Of a DNA stretch of 64,000 nt, positions 54,229 to 63,955 are shown in pieces. The notes below the pieces were generated by a model. The model saw only the letters and a list, made by a program, of their open reading frames with translations, was not told the DNA's origin and searched no databases. This DNA comes from Rubellimicrobium thermophilum DSM 16684 (GTDB lineage Bacteria; Pseudomonadota; Alphaproteobacteria; Rhodobacterales; Rhodobacteraceae). Positions within the stretch are counted from its first letter, which is position 1. Each line of letters opens with the position of its first letter. A program made the position numbers and the translations under genes. The stretch spans positions 17,392 to 81,391 of the forward strand of contig NZ_KE557323.1 of the NCBI RefSeq assembly GCF_000442315.1, written 5' to 3'.

Positions 54229-55286
54229 CACGGGACAAGACCGGGTGGCGGAGGAGCAGAGACAGGGTGAAGGCCCATGACCTTGAACAGCGTTCCCATT
54301 TCCTCGGGCGCGGTCAAGCGGTGGAGGGCGGCCTGATGGCTCTCGAGCGCCGGGCCCGAAAGGCGGCGGGCCAGGACGGCGGCGCGCTGGAGGATTCCCA
54401 GGCGTTGCAGGACCACCCCCTGCGGCACCGGTCCGGTGGCACAGGCCGGGGCGGCCGCCTCGGCCACGGCGGCAAAGTCCACATGCGCGGTCAGATCCGC
54501 CTCGCCCGGCGTGGCAAGCGGATCGACCCTTCTGTGCCGCGCGACCGCCTGAAGCGTGTCGCCCAAGGGGCGGCTGTCGCCATAGTCCACGATCAGGGCC
54601 GCACCCCCATGCGCCGCGATCCGTCGGCCGATCTCGGCCACGATGCCGGGCAGGGCGGGGCAGAGCTCCACCATGTCGCCGTCCTCCGTGTCGGCAAGAC
54701 GCGCTGCCAGGGCAGGGACCGGGACGGGCGGCATCAGCCCCCAGGTCAGCCGGCCATCCTGCAGGCCGACGACCCGTTCGGCCCAGCCCCCTCCCTTGCG
54801 GACGAACTGGCGGATCGGCAGGGCATCGAGGAATTCGTTCGCCAGCAGCAGCAGGGGCCCTTCGGGCAGATCCTCCAGGCGGTCATGCCATCGGGCCTGC
54901 GGAACGCGGCGGGCCTGCAGCGCGCGCAGCACCGGCGAGGCCTCGACCAGATGGACCGAGAGCGCGGCATGCAGGCCGGGGACATGCGCGGTGGCGCGCA
55001 GCACATCGGCCATCAGCGTGCCCCGGCCCGGCCCCAGTTCGGCCAGGATCACCGGGGCCGGCGCCCCCTGATCGAGCCAGGCCTGCGCCAGGGCCAGCCC
55101 CAGCAGCTCGCCGAACATCTGGCTGATCTCGGGGGCGGTGGTGAAATCGCCGCCCGCCCCCAGCGGATCGCGCGTGACGTAATAGCCATGGCGCGGATGC
55201 AGCAGGCATTCGGCCATGTAGTCGGCGACGGTCAGGGGGCCGCCTTCGGCGATGCGCGCCGCGATCAGACCGGCGAGCGGCGTCAC
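54228..55286 (-). CDS. SAM-dependent methyltransferase, MidA/NDUFAF7 family
   Basis: A 352-residue protein related to mitochondrial NDUFAF7, which methylates an Arg of a complex I subunit. [20 protein letters not shown] and [19 protein letters not shown] are the family start. [19 protein letters not shown] is the SAM-binding motif, and [16 protein letters not shown] another signature. Start is GTG at 55286, overlapping the lgt stop. It is between lgt and pgeF, a conserved arrangement in Rhodobacteraceae. Confidence 0.91.
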   Translation of the reverse strand: MTPLAGLIAARIAEGGPLTVADYMAECLLHPRHGYYVTRDPLGAGGDFTTAPEISQMFGELLGLALAQAWLDQGAPAPVILAELGPGRGTLMADVLRATAHVPGLHAALSVHLVEASPVLRALQARRVPQARWHDRLEDLPEGPLLLLANEFLDALPIRQFVRKGGGWAERVVGLQDGRLTWGLMPPVPVPALAARLADTEDGDMVELCPALPGIVAEIGRRIAAHGGAALIVDYGDSRPLGDTLQAVARHRRVDPLATPGEADLTAHVDFAAVAEAAAPACATGPVPQGVVLQRLGILQRAAVLARRLSGPALESHQAALHRLTAPEEMGTLFKVMGLHPVSAPPPPGLVP

Positions 55287-56176
55287 GCCGGTGCGACCCG
55301 GCCGCTGCGGCGCACCCGCAGCACAAGGATGAGCCCCGCTGCGATCAGCGGCAGCGTCAGCACCTGCCCCATCGTCAGGCCCCAGCCGTTCCAGTGCAGC
55401 GCCAGACCCAGCGGATTGCCGGGTGAGACGAACTGCGCATCCGGCTGGCGGACGAATTCGACAAGAAAGCGCGAGACTCCGTAGCCGAGCAGGAAAGTGC
55501 CGCAGAGCAGCCAGCGATGCCGCAGGGCCCCCCAGCGGAAGGCCATGAGGATCAGCAGCAGCCCCAGCAGCAGTCCTTCGAGTCCCGCTTCGTAGAGCTG
55601 GGAGGGATGGCGGAAGCAGATCCCCTCGATTCCGGGGCAGTTTTGCGCGGCCTCTCCGGGAAAGGCCACGCCCCAGGGCAGTGTCGTGGGCCGGCCCCAG
55701 AGCTCGGCATTGACGAAGTTGGCGATGCGCCCCAGCAGGATCGCCGGCGGAGAGGCAAGCGCGATCGTGTCCGCCACCCCGCCGAGAGGCAGGCCATGAT
55801 GGCGCGCAAAGAGCAGGATCGCGAGGCAGACGCCGAGAAAGCCGCCATGAAAGGACATCCCCCCCTGCCAGATGGCGGGGATCTCCCAGGGATGATCCAG
55901 ATAGTAACCGGGCTGATAGAACAGCACATAGCCGAGCCGCCCCCCGGCGATGATGCCGAGGATGATCCAGGTCAGCAGCGCCTCGAGCTGGGCCGGCGTC
56001 ATGGCCGGGCTGCCACGCCAGAGGGCGGGGCGCCGCAGCGCGGCCACAGACAGCCGCCAGCCCAGCAGGATCCCGACGATATAGGCCAGCGCATACCAGC
56101 GCAGCGCGATATGGACCCCGAACAGGTCGAAGGCGAAGGCTTCGGGAGAGATGTCGGGAAAGGGCAGGCCGGTCAT
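55283..56176 (-). CDS. lgt: Prolipoprotein diacylglyceryl transferase
   Basis: Adds diacylglycerol to the lipobox Cys of prolipoproteins, in the inner membrane. The 297-residue protein has about seven hydrophobic segments. [20 protein letters not shown] contains the essential His. [16 protein letters not shown] is the Lgt signature (about residues 146-161), and [13 protein letters not shown] follows. First gene of the lgt-midA-pgeF operon and divergent from ubiK. Confidence 0.96.
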   Translation of the reverse strand: MTGLPFPDISPEAFAFDLFGVHIALRWYALAYIVGILLGWRLSVAALRRPALWRGSPAMTPAQLEALLTWIILGIIAGGRLGYVLFYQPGYYLDHPWEIPAIWQGGMSFHGGFLGVCLAILLFARHHGLPLGGVADTIALASPPAILLGRIANFVNAELWGRPTTLPWGVAFPGEAAQNCPGIEGICFRHPSQLYEAGLEGLLLGLLLILMAFRWGALRHRWLLCGTFLLGYGVSRFLVEFVRQPDAQFVSPGNPLGLALHWNGWGLTMGQVLTLPLIAAGLILVLRVRRSGRVAPA

Positions 56177-56270
56177 GGTGCTTCCCTGCCGGGGCTGCCG
56201 AGGGGTGTCAACCTTGTCCCCGTCCCCTCCGTCCCCCATATGCCCCCGCACAGATGCCGGAGATGGGCCC

Positions 56271-56612
56271 ATGCACAGCCGCAACAAGATCCTCGACGAC
56301 CTCGCGCAGCTCATGACCAATGCCATGGGCGTGGCACAAGGCGCGCGGGAGGAGGCGCAGAATGCGCTCAAGGGCCTTGTGGATCGCCTGCTGGCCGATC
56401 GCGATCTCGTGACGCGCGAGGAATTCGAGGCCGTGCGCGCCATGGCGCAGAAGGCCCGCGAGGAGAATGACGCGCTGGCGGTCCGTCTTGCGGCGCTGGA
56501 AGGCCGGATCGCCGCCGCTGGCCAGCCGGGGGACGGAGGGCAGTCCGCCATCGGGGGCGCAGGACCGGGGGATGCCGGCCCGGAGGCAGAGAGCCGGACC
56601 GGCGGAGCGTGA
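56271..56612 (+). CDS. ubiK: Ubiquinone biosynthesis accessory factor UbiK
   Basis: A 113-residue protein with a BMFP-type coiled coil (about residues 50-85, [20 protein letters not shown]). The N-terminal helix is [20 protein letters not shown]. UbiK assists UbiJ-dependent ubiquinone assembly. The C-terminal ~30 residues are Gly/Pro-rich and likely disordered. The start at 56271 is chosen over a longer frame that overlaps lgt. Divergent from lgt, as often in this order. Confidence 0.88.
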   Translation: MHSRNKILDDLAQLMTNAMGVAQGAREEAQNALKGLVDRLLADRDLVTREEFEAVRAMAQKAREENDALAVRLAALEGRIAAAGQPGDGGQSAIGGAGPGDAGPEAESRTGGA

Positions 56613-56788
56613 CCGCCGCTCCCTGTGCCGCGAGGACGCGACAGCCTCCGCAAGAATCCGCTTTAACTTGCCCTCTTCAGGGGGCACCATGTCCTCGGGA
56701 GCGGCCGGAACCCGGCCCTCCCTGCGAGCAGGCGACGTGCCCGGGGGGCCGGCGCGGCCCCCCGTGGCGCCAACAAGGGGCCCGTGCC

Positions 56789-57292
56789 ATGACGAACAGC
56801 GAGATCTTCCTCGATGACGGCGACATCCACCCCATCGACGTGGTGGAAACGGTCGCCACCCACTATGAGTGGGAGTTCGACCGCGTGGCCGACAACCAGA
56901 TCACCATGACGCTCGAGGGGATCTGGCGTCCCTATGCGCTGACGCTGGCCTGGAACCCGTCGGACGAGACGCTGCGCCTGATCGCCACCTGCGAGCTCGA
57001 CCCGCCGGCCGACCGGATGGCCGTGTTTTACGATCTGCTGAACCGGATGAACGACCTGTGCTGGGCCGGCGGCTTTACCTGGTGGGAAGAGGAGAAGCTG
57101 CTGGTGTTCCGCTACGGGCTCGTGCTCGCAGGGGATCAGGTTGCCGTGCCGGAACAGATCGACACCATGATCCGGGCCGCCATGTTGTCCTTCGACCGCT
57201 TCTATCCGGCGGTGCAGCTTGCCGTCCATGGCGGCAGGGGTGCGAAGGACGCGATGGAGGTGGCCATCGCCGAGGCCTATGGCCGCGCCTGA
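56789..57292 (+). CDS. YbjN domain-containing protein
   Basis: A 167-residue acidic protein. IDVVETVATHYEWEFDRVAD and LIATCELDPPADRMAVFYDL with NDLCWAGGFTWWEEEKLLVF are characteristic of the YbjN/sensory-transduction-regulator family. The fold resembles secretion chaperones; function in alphaproteobacteria is unknown. It lies 66 bp upstream of proC on the same strand, and the pairing with proC is common here. Confidence 0.88.
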   Translation: MTNSEIFLDDGDIHPIDVVETVATHYEWEFDRVADNQITMTLEGIWRPYALTLAWNPSDETLRLIATCELDPPADRMAVFYDLLNRMNDLCWAGGFTWWEEEKLLVFRYGLVLAGDQVAVPEQIDTMIRAAMLSFDRFYPAVQLAVHGGRGAKDAMEVAIAEAYGRA

Positions 57293-57358
57293 CCGGATCG
57301 CTTGAAGCCTCGATCCCGTCCTCTTAGGGTCTTCCGGCAGCGGAGAACGGGGGACGGG

Positions 57359-58165
57359 ATGGAGCTGGACGATGTGGCGGCAAGGGGGCTGGTGCTCCTC
57401 GGCTGCGGCAGGATGGGCACGGCGCTGCTGCGGGGCTGGCTTGCGGGTGGGCTGCCGGCGACGGCCGTCCATGTCCTGGAGCCGCGCCCCTCGGACTGGC
57501 TGTCGGGATGCGGCGTGGCGGTGAACGCCCCGATGCCGGAGGCGCCCGCCGTCGCCGTCATCGCGGTCAAGCCCCAGGTCATGGACGAGGCCCTGCCCAC
57601 CCTGTCGCGCCTTGGCGGAGGGCGCACGCTGATCCTGTCCATCGCGGCCGGCACGCCGCTGGCCTCCTTCGAGGCCAGGCTGGGGACAGGCACGCCCGTC
57701 ATCCGCGCGATGCCCAACACGCCCGCCGCCGTGGGCTGCGGAATCAGCGCCCTCATCGGCAATGCCGCTGCAACGGACCGCCATCTCGCCCTCGCCGAAA
57801 GGCTGATGGCCGCGGTGGGCGAGGTCGTCCGCCTCGGATCCGAGGCACAGATGGATGCGGTGACCGCGGTGTCCGGCTCCGGACCGGCCTATGTCTTCCA
57901 CCTCATCGAGGCGCTGGCTGCTGCCGCAGAGGCAGAAGGGCTGCCGCCGGATCTCGCCCTCCGGCTGGCGCGGGCCACGGTGGCGGGGGCGGGGACGCTT
58001 GCCCGGCAGACGGGTGAGGACCCGGCCCGGCTGCGTCGTGACGTCACCTCGCCGGGTGGCACCACACAGGCAGGGTTGGAGGTGCTGATGGCAGAGCTGC
58101 CGGATCTGATGCGCCGCACGGTCGCCGCTGCGGCGGCCCGCAGCCGGGAGCTGGGACGCGCATGA
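57359..58165 (+). CDS. proC: Pyrroline-5-carboxylate reductase
   Basis: Final step of proline synthesis. The 268-residue protein has the NADP fold [40 protein letters not shown] and [20 protein letters not shown], then [18 protein letters not shown], the P5CR signature. Its stop overlaps csaA by ATGA. Confidence 0.95.
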   Translation: MELDDVAARGLVLLGCGRMGTALLRGWLAGGLPATAVHVLEPRPSDWLSGCGVAVNAPMPEAPAVAVIAVKPQVMDEALPTLSRLGGGRTLILSIAAGTPLASFEARLGTGTPVIRAMPNTPAAVGCGISALIGNAAATDRHLALAERLMAAVGEVVRLGSEAQMDAVTAVSGSGPAYVFHLIEALAAAAEAEGLPPDLALRLARATVAGAGTLARQTGEDPARLRRDVTSPGGTTQAGLEVLMAELPDLMRRTVAAAAARSRELGRA

Positions 58166-58497
58166 CCATCGCCTTCGACGACTTCCTCAAGGTCGATATC
58201 CGCGTGGGCCGCGTGATCCGCGCCGAACCCTATCCGGAGGCCCGCAAGCCCGCCATCAAGCTGTGGATCGACTTCGGCCCGGAGATCGGGGAGAGGCAGT
58301 CCTCCGCCCAGCTCACGGTCCATTACCGGCCCGAGGAGCTGATCGGGCGCCAGGTCCTCGCCGTGGTCAACTTTCCGCCCCGCCAGATCGGCCGCTTCCG
58401 CTCCGAGGTGCTGGTTCTGGGCGTGCCGGATGCCGATGGCGCGGTCGTCCTGATCGCCCCGGACCGCGACGTGCCCGAAGGGGGAAGACTGCATTGA
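58162..58497 (+). CDS. csaA: tRNA-binding / CsaA-like OB-fold protein
   Basis: A 111-residue single OB-fold domain: [20 protein letters not shown] and [20 protein letters not shown] are the CsaA/Trbp111 signatures. It may act as a chaperone or bind structured RNA. Its stop overlaps the TTG start of the next gene. Confidence 0.9.
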   Translation: MTIAFDDFLKVDIRVGRVIRAEPYPEARKPAIKLWIDFGPEIGERQSSAQLTVHYRPEELIGRQVLAVVNFPPRQIGRFRSEVLVLGVPDADGAVVLIAPDRDVPEGGRLH

Positions 58498-59442
58498 GGC
58501 TGCTTGTCACCCGCCGGCTGCCCGAGGCGAACCGCGCCTTCGCCGCAAGCCGGTTCGAGACGGTCTTCCGCGATGGCGCCTCGGGCCTCAGCCCCGGGGA
58601 GGCCGCGCAGGCGCTGCATGACTATGACGCGATCCTGCCGACGCTGGGCGACGCCTTCCCCGCGAGCGTCTTTGCCGGGGGACCGTTCCGCTGCCGCATC
58701 CTGGCCAATTTCGGGGTCGGCGTGAACCATATCGACGTGGCGGCGGCGCGGGCGGCCGGGATCGCGGTGACCAACACACCGGGTGCCGTCACGGACGCAA
58801 CCGCCGACATCGCCATCGCCCTGATCCTGATGACGGCCCGGCGCCTGGGCGAGGGAGAGCGGCTGCTGCGCGCCGGGCGCTGGACCGGCTGGGAGCCGAC
58901 CCAGATGCTCGGCACCCAGTGTCACGGGCATGACGCTCGGCATCGTCGGCATGGGACGGATCGGGCAGGCCGTCGCCCGGCGGGGGCATTTCGGCTTCGG
59001 GATGAAGGTGCTCTATTACAACCGCTCGCCCCGGGCGGTGGATCTGCCCGCGCGACCGGTGGACCGGCTGTGCGATCTGATGGCGGCGGCCGATGCCGTG
59101 GTGCTCTGCGTGCCGGGAGGGGCAGGAACGCAGGGGCTGATCGGGGCCGCCGAACTGGCCGCCATGAAGCCCACGGCCTTTCTCATCAATGTCGCCCGCG
59201 GCGATGTGGTGGACGAAGAGGCCCTGATCGCCGCCCTGGAAGCGGGACGGATCGCGGGGGCGGGCCTCGATGTCCATCCGCGCGAACCCGAGGTATCGCC
59301 CCGGCTCTGCGCGATGGAGAATGTCGTCCTGCTGCCGCATCTGGGCACGGCGACGCACAGCGTGCGCGAGGCGATGGGGCGGATGGCGCTCGACAACCTG
59401 GTCGCCTTTGCCGAGGGGCGGGCGCTGCCCAATCCGGTCTGA
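58494..59442 (+). CDS. D-2-hydroxyacid dehydrogenase, glyoxylate reductase-like (frameshifted)
   Basis: NAD(P)-dependent dehydrogenase of the GRHPR/GyaR type, 315 residues after correction. The start is TTG at 58494 ([12 protein letters not shown]) with GGGGGA 8 nt upstream, overlapping the csaA stop. [20 protein letters not shown] and [17 protein letters not shown] residues appear in the first half, then NAD fold [17 protein letters not shown] and [20 protein letters not shown], with catalytic His in [17 protein letters not shown]. An extra T at 58920 breaks the frame between QMLGTQ and VTGMTLG. This is one of the few indels here not in a homopolymer. Confidence 0.9.
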
Positions 59443-59448
59443 GCCCGG

Positions 59449-60030
59449 CTAGCGGTCGCCCATGGCCTCGCGCCAGTGGCGGCGGCAGAGCGATTCGTAG
59501 CGCTCGTTGCCGCCGATCTCCACCTGGGCCCCCTCGCGCAGGACGGCGCCTGTGGCATCGCGCCGCACGACCATCGTCGCCTTGCGCCCGCAATGACAGA
59601 TCGTGCGCACCTCGCGCATCTCGTCGGCGAGGGCCAGCAGGGCCGCCGATCCGGGAAACAGCTCGCCCCGGAAATCCACCCGCAGGCCGAAGGCCATGAC
59701 CGGCACGCCCAGATCGTCCACCACCCGGGCAAGCTGCCACACCTGGGCGGGGCTGAGGAACTGCGCCTCGTCCACGAAGACGCAGGCACAGGGCCCGCGG
59801 GCCAGACGGTCGCGGATGCGAACAAACAGATCGTCACCCGCATCATAGGTGTCCGCAGGCGCATCGATCCCGATCCGCGAATGGATCCTGCCCTCGCCCG
59901 CCCGCGTGTCGAGCCGCGCCGTCAGCAGATAGGTCTGCATCCCGCGCTCGTTGTAGTTGTAGGATGCCTGCAGAAGCACGGTGCTCTTGCCGGCATTCAT
60001 GGTCGAATACATGAAATGGAGCTTGGCCAT
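59449..60030 (-). CDS. tdk: Thymidine kinase
   Basis: Type II thymidine kinase, 193 residues. P-loop MYSTMNAGKSTVLLQASYNY, Walker B CVFVDEAQFL, thymidine lid region and the zinc site TICHCGRKAT with ESLCRRHWRE. The start MAKLHFMYST is at 60030. It is convergent with the hydroxyacid dehydrogenase, stops 6 bp apart. Confidence 0.96.
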   Translation of the reverse strand: MAKLHFMYSTMNAGKSTVLLQASYNYNERGMQTYLLTARLDTRAGEGRIHSRIGIDAPADTYDAGDDLFVRIRDRLARGPCACVFVDEAQFLSPAQVWQLARVVDDLGVPVMAFGLRVDFRGELFPGSAALLALADEMREVRTICHCGRKATMVVRRDATGAVLREGAQVEIGGNERYESLCRRHWREAMGDR

Positions 60031-60356
60031 GCCGAGGGGGTAGAGGCCCTGGAAGGGCGGTGCAACGGGTCTGCTGTCCTGTCTTCCTGTTCTCTCTGTC
60101 CTTCTCCTGGGGATCGTTCCCTGCCGGATTCCCCCACCCGGACGGAGCGGGTGCGGATGGATCCCGGATGGTTCTGGTTGTGCGGTTCGGGGTCTCCTTC
60201 TCGCGGGTTGCGGCTGTGACGGGGTCCGTTCTCGCAGGAAAAGGTTAACAGATGGTTCGCGCAACGCGCGCTCTTCCCCCGATTCGCGCAACACCCCCGG
60301 GGGGAGCCGGCCCCGGCGGCCCCGGTCGCCGCCCGCCCTGTCAGCCGCCCGCCCTG
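60031..60356. other. 326-bp non-coding stretch upstream of tdk
   Basis: Holds the tdk promoter region (leftward) and the tail of ppx. It includes a pyrimidine-rich run near 60075-60105, a GTTAAC at 60243-60248 and a CG-rich end. The last 31 bases contain a 16-bp direct repeat (separate entry). I see no gene or RNA in it. Confidence 0.4.
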
Positions 60357-60360
60357 TCAG
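60330..60360. repeat. 16-bp tandem direct repeat at the ppx stop
   Basis: CGCCCGCCCTGTCAGC-type units occur twice in immediate succession (second copy ends at the ppx stop codon, read on the minus strand as TGACAGGGCGGGCGG). A recent duplication by replication slippage fits. It places two in-line TGA triplets after ppx. Confidence 0.6.
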
Positions 60361-61465
60361 AGGACATCCTCCAGCACGCCATCGGCGCACATCTGCGCAT
60401 AGAGAAGCCCCTCTCGCAGGCCGCGATCGGCGACCGAGAGCCGGTCCGTCGGCCACAGCCGCATGAGGGCCTGAAGGATGGCGGCGCCGGACATGATCAG
60501 CTCGTGACGGTCCTTGCCGATGCGCGGATCCTTGCGCCGTCCTTCCGGGCCGAGGGCGAGATAATCCTTCACGACGGCGTCGATCTGATCCGACGTCATG
60601 CGCAGCCCGTCCACCTTGGAACGGTCGTAGCGCCGCAGGCCGAGATGGGATGCGGCGACCGTGGTCACAGTCCCCGACGTGCCGATGATCTGGAACCCCT
60701 CGCGCGACTGTTCGATGCCGAAGGGGCGAAGCTGGCAAGATTTTCCTCGAAATACCAGGACATGAGGGCATAGCGTGCGGCATCGTCGGCGACGTCCGCG
60801 AACTGGTCGCGCAGCGTGGCCACGCCGAGCGGCACGCTGATCCAGTCCACCACGCGTGCCACCGGAAAGGGGCCGGGATCCTGCCGGAAGCCCGCATGCA
60901 GGCGCATGATCGCGCGTGGGCGATCGCGCCGCGGCACGGCGGTCAGGTCGATCCAGACAAGCTCGGTGCTGCCCCCGCCGATATCCACCACGAGCAGCTG
61001 TTCGGTCCGCGTGCTGACCAGCGGCGCGCAGGAGATGACGGCCAGGCGGGCCTCCTCCTCGGGCTGGATGATCTCGAGGGCAAGGCCCGTTTCGCGGCGG
61101 ATCTGATCGAGGAACTGCGCCCCGTTGCGCGCGCGGCGGCAGGCTTCGGTCGCCACCAGACGCATCCGCCGCACATCGTGGCGCTGAAGCTTCTGACGGC
61201 AGATGCGCATCGCGGCAATGGTGCGATCCATGGCGGCACGCGACAGCCGCCCCGTCGCCTCGAGCCCCTGCCCGAGCTGGACGGATTTGGAAAAACTGTC
61301 CACGACGTGAAAGCCCGAACCCTTCGGCTGGGCGATCAGCATCCGGCAGCTGTTCGTCCCCAGATCCAGTGCCGCATAGAGCGACGCCGGATCGGGGGCC
61401 TTCGGCGCGGGCGACTCGACCGGGACCGGGAATGCGCCCGCGCGGGTGGGACGCCTGGGCGCCAT
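60357..61465 (-). CDS. ppx: Ppx/GppA exopolyphosphatase family protein (frameshifted)
   Basis: Hydrolyses polyphosphate or pppGpp. AALDLGTNSCRMLIAQPKGS and LLVVDIGGGSTELVWIDLT are the two phosphate-loop motifs of the actin-like fold. ATEACRRARNGAQFL and EIIQPEEEARLA lie between them. The frame breaks at a 4-C run at 60723-60726 (one base missing). Adding one joins NLASFAP to GIEQSREGFQIIGTSGTVTT, and the rest runs to 60357, giving 369 residues. The start MAPRRPTRAG is at 61465. Confidence 0.9.
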
Positions 61466-61645
61466 CCGTCGCGCCCTCCGATCTGAACTTGCCCCCAGCC
61501 TAGCCCTTCGGCGGTTTCTCGCGCAAGGGTGACGCGATGGATGCGAAGGACGGTCGCTCCCTGTTCGCGTCATGTCGGAATGCGTCCTTGCATGCGTCGC
61601 ATTCCGGCGTAGAACCCGCTGCGACAAGCCGCAGGATCCGCCCCC

Positions 61646-61942
61646 ATGCCCGAGGTGACCATCGTCTACTGGCGCGACATTCCCGCCCAGGTCATCGTCG
61701 GATCGGGGCGGCGCGGGCACAAGGTTCCGCTCTCCGAGCGCTTCGAGCAGGCGATCGACCGCGCTGCCATGAAGGCGGGAGCCCGCGATACCGACAGCTA
61801 TCTGGCAGAATGGCGCAAGGCCCCGCCCTATGTCGTCGAGGGCGAGCCCGAAGCCGTGGCCCGCGCCGAAGCCGCGCGGATCGAATCGGAATACGATGCC
61901 GCGCGCCTGAAGGCGCTGATCGACAACCAGGGCAGGGCCTGA
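61646..61942 (+). CDS. 'Virulence factor' family protein (PF13769-like)
   Basis: A 98-residue protein beginning MPEVTIVYWRDIPAQVIVGS. SERFEQAIDRAAMKAGARDT and DSYLAEWRKAPPYVVEGEPE are the family core. Despite the name there is no evidence for virulence. In Rhodobacteraceae it habitually precedes the MTHFR/corrinoid methyltransferase genes, as it does here (36 bp before the next gene), so a role in that one-carbon pathway is plausible but unproven. Confidence 0.8.
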   Translation: MPEVTIVYWRDIPAQVIVGSGRRGHKVPLSERFEQAIDRAAMKAGARDTDSYLAEWRKAPPYVVEGEPEAVARAEAARIESEYDAARLKALIDNQGRA

Positions 61943-61978
61943 ACCCTGTCCGTCCACCGCCATATCCGGGAGGCCCTG

Positions 61979-62902
61979 ATGTCGCTGCTGCCCTTCCTGC
62001 GCCGCAAGTCCGAGAGCGCCGCCGCACCGGGCGGGGCCGTTCCCGCCTTCCTGTCGGGCTGGTCGATCGAGGTCATGCCGCGCACCGCCGAGAAGGTGGA
62101 GGATTTCCGCGCCATCCTCCCCCCCGGCACCCGCGTCTACATCGCTCATATCGACGGGACCGAGACCGAGGACATGGTGCGCACCGCCGCGCGCATCGCC
62201 CGCGAAGGTTTTCCGGTGATGCCGCATGTCCCCGCCCGCTCCATCCCCTCGCGCGAGGCGCTGTTCGATCTCGTGGCGCGCTACCGGGGCGAGGCAGGGG
62301 TGGATCAGGCCCTTCTGCTGGCCGGGGGGCGGCGCGAGCCGCTGGGGGATTTCCACTCCTCCATGCAGCTTCTGGAGAGCGGGGCCTTTGACGGGTTCCG
62401 CCGTCTCCATGTCGCCGGCCATCCCGAAGGCAATCGCGACATCGATCCCGACGGATCGGACCGCATGGTGATGGAGGCGCTGCGCTGGAAGGCCGCCTTT
62501 GCCGAACGCACGGATGCTGCCATGGCCATCACCACGCAGTTCGCCTTCGAGGCCGCACCGGTCATCGCCTGGGCCGAGCGGCTGAAGCGCGAGGGCGTCG
62601 GCCTGCCCATCCATCTGGGCATCGCGGGGCCGGCCAAGCTCCAGACCCTGATCAAGTATGCCATCGCCTGCGGCGTGGGGCCGTCGCTCCAGGTGCTTCA
62701 GAAGCGGGCCATGGATGTGACCAAGCTCCTGCTGCCCTACGAACCCGACGAGATCGTCGAGGCGGTGGCCGCGCACAAGGCCGCCAACCCCGACTTCGGT
62801 ATCGCACAGCTCCACATCTTCCCGCTGGGTGGCATCAAGGCCGCCGCCGACTGGGCCAACAAGCGGACGGGCACCACGCTCGCCCCCGCCATCAACGGAT
62901 GA
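61979..62902 (+). CDS. Second methylenetetrahydrofolate reductase, one-carbon-cluster type
   Basis: A 307-residue flavoprotein of the MetF fold but divergent from the metF at 18230. WSIEVMPRTAEKVEDFRAIL, RVYIAHIDGTETEDMVRTAA and MAITTQFAFEAAPVIAWAER match the branch found beside corrinoid methyltransferases. It lies 4 bp before the methyltransferase gene. In such clusters it probably runs towards methylene-THF, oxidising methyl groups taken from methylated amines or sulfonium compounds. Confidence 0.82.
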   Translation: MSLLPFLRRKSESAAAPGGAVPAFLSGWSIEVMPRTAEKVEDFRAILPPGTRVYIAHIDGTETEDMVRTAARIAREGFPVMPHVPARSIPSREALFDLVARYRGEAGVDQALLLAGGRREPLGDFHSSMQLLESGAFDGFRRLHVAGHPEGNRDIDPDGSDRMVMEALRWKAAFAERTDAAMAITTQFAFEAAPVIAWAERLKREGVGLPIHLGIAGPAKLQTLIKYAIACGVGPSLQVLQKRAMDVTKLLLPYEPDEIVEAVAAHKAANPDFGIAQLHIFPLGGIKAAADWANKRTGTTLAPAING

Positions 62903-62906
62903 GAGA

Positions 62907-63955
62907 ATGACCCGCACCATCGTCGAAAGCGCCACGAAGACCGTCATCATCGGCTTCGATCAGCCGTTCTGCGTCATCGGCGAGCGCATCAATCCCACCG
63001 GACGCAAGAAGCTTGCCGCCGAGCTGGAGGCCGGGGATTTCTCCACCGTCGAGGCCGATGCCCTGGCCCAGGTCGCCTGCGGGGCCTCGATGCTCGATGT
63101 CAATGCCGGGGTGGTCTACAATTCCAACCCCAATCCCAACGAAACCGAACCGCCCCTGATGCGGAAGATGATCGAGCTCGTCCAGAGCCTCGTGGATGTG
63201 CCGCTGTGCATCGATTCCTCGGTGCCGGCTGCGCTCGAGGCGGGATTGCAGGTCTGCAAGGGGCGGCCGCTGCTCAATTCCGTCACCGGTGAGGAAGAGC
63301 GGCTCGAATTCGTCCTGCCGCTGGCCAAGAAGTACAACGTCCCGGTGGTGGCGATCTCCAACGACGATACCGGGATCAGCGAGGATCCGGATGTGCGCTT
63401 CGCCGTCGCCAAGAAGATCGTCGAGCGCGCCGCCGACCACGGCATTCCGGCCCATGACATCGTCGTGGACCCCCTCGTGATGCCGGTGGGGGCTATGGCG
63501 ACCGCCGGCTTGCAGGTCTTCTCCCTCGTGCGCAGGCTGCGCGAGGAGCTGGGCGTCAACACCACCTGCGGCGCCTCCAACATCAGCTTCGGCCTGCCCA
63601 ACCGGCACGGGATCAACAACGCCTTCCTGCCGATGGCGATCGCCTCCGGCATGACATCGGCCATCATGAACCCCGTCGCCCTGCCCGTGACGCAGAAGGC
63701 CATCGCCGAGAAGCGCGCCGAGGTGGAAGCGGCCGGTGTCATCCTTCCCGAGGGCATGGATGACGAAACCTTCGTGCGCCTGTTCGGCCTGGGCAGCACC
63801 CGCCCCGCCCCGGCGGCGAGATGCAGGCCATCCGCGCCGCGAATTTCCTCATGAACAACGATCCCTCGGGCGCCGAATGGATCCGCTTCAACCGTCCCGC
63901 GCAGGCCGAAGGCGAGGGCCGCCAGCGCCGCGCCGGCGGACGGCGCCGCGCCTGA
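62907..63955 (+). CDS. Methyltetrahydrofolate:corrinoid methyltransferase (frameshifted near the C terminus)
   Basis: Pterin-binding (DHPS-like) TIM barrel, as in AcsE and the MetH middle domain. FCVIGERINPTGRKKLAAEL is the classic pterin motif (about residues 22-41). ALAQVACGASMLDVNAGVVY, PLCIDSSVPAALEAGLQVCK and CGASNISFGLPNRHGINNAF follow. Near 63800-63818 one base is missing. Restoring it gives GGEMQAIRAANFLMNNDPSG and EWIRFNRPAQ to the stop at 63953-63955, 349 residues. It transfers methyl between a corrinoid protein and THF, like MtgC in glycine-betaine demethylation. The corrinoid partner would be just beyond the right edge. Confidence 0.88.

Noticed and set aside
61646..61942. Virulence determinant
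   Set aside because: Only the family name suggests it; context is one-carbon metabolism.
61470..62950. Minus-strand extension of the ppx frame across the MTHFR gene
   Set aside because: The ppx start is placed at 61465; the remainder is antisense to two recognised genes.
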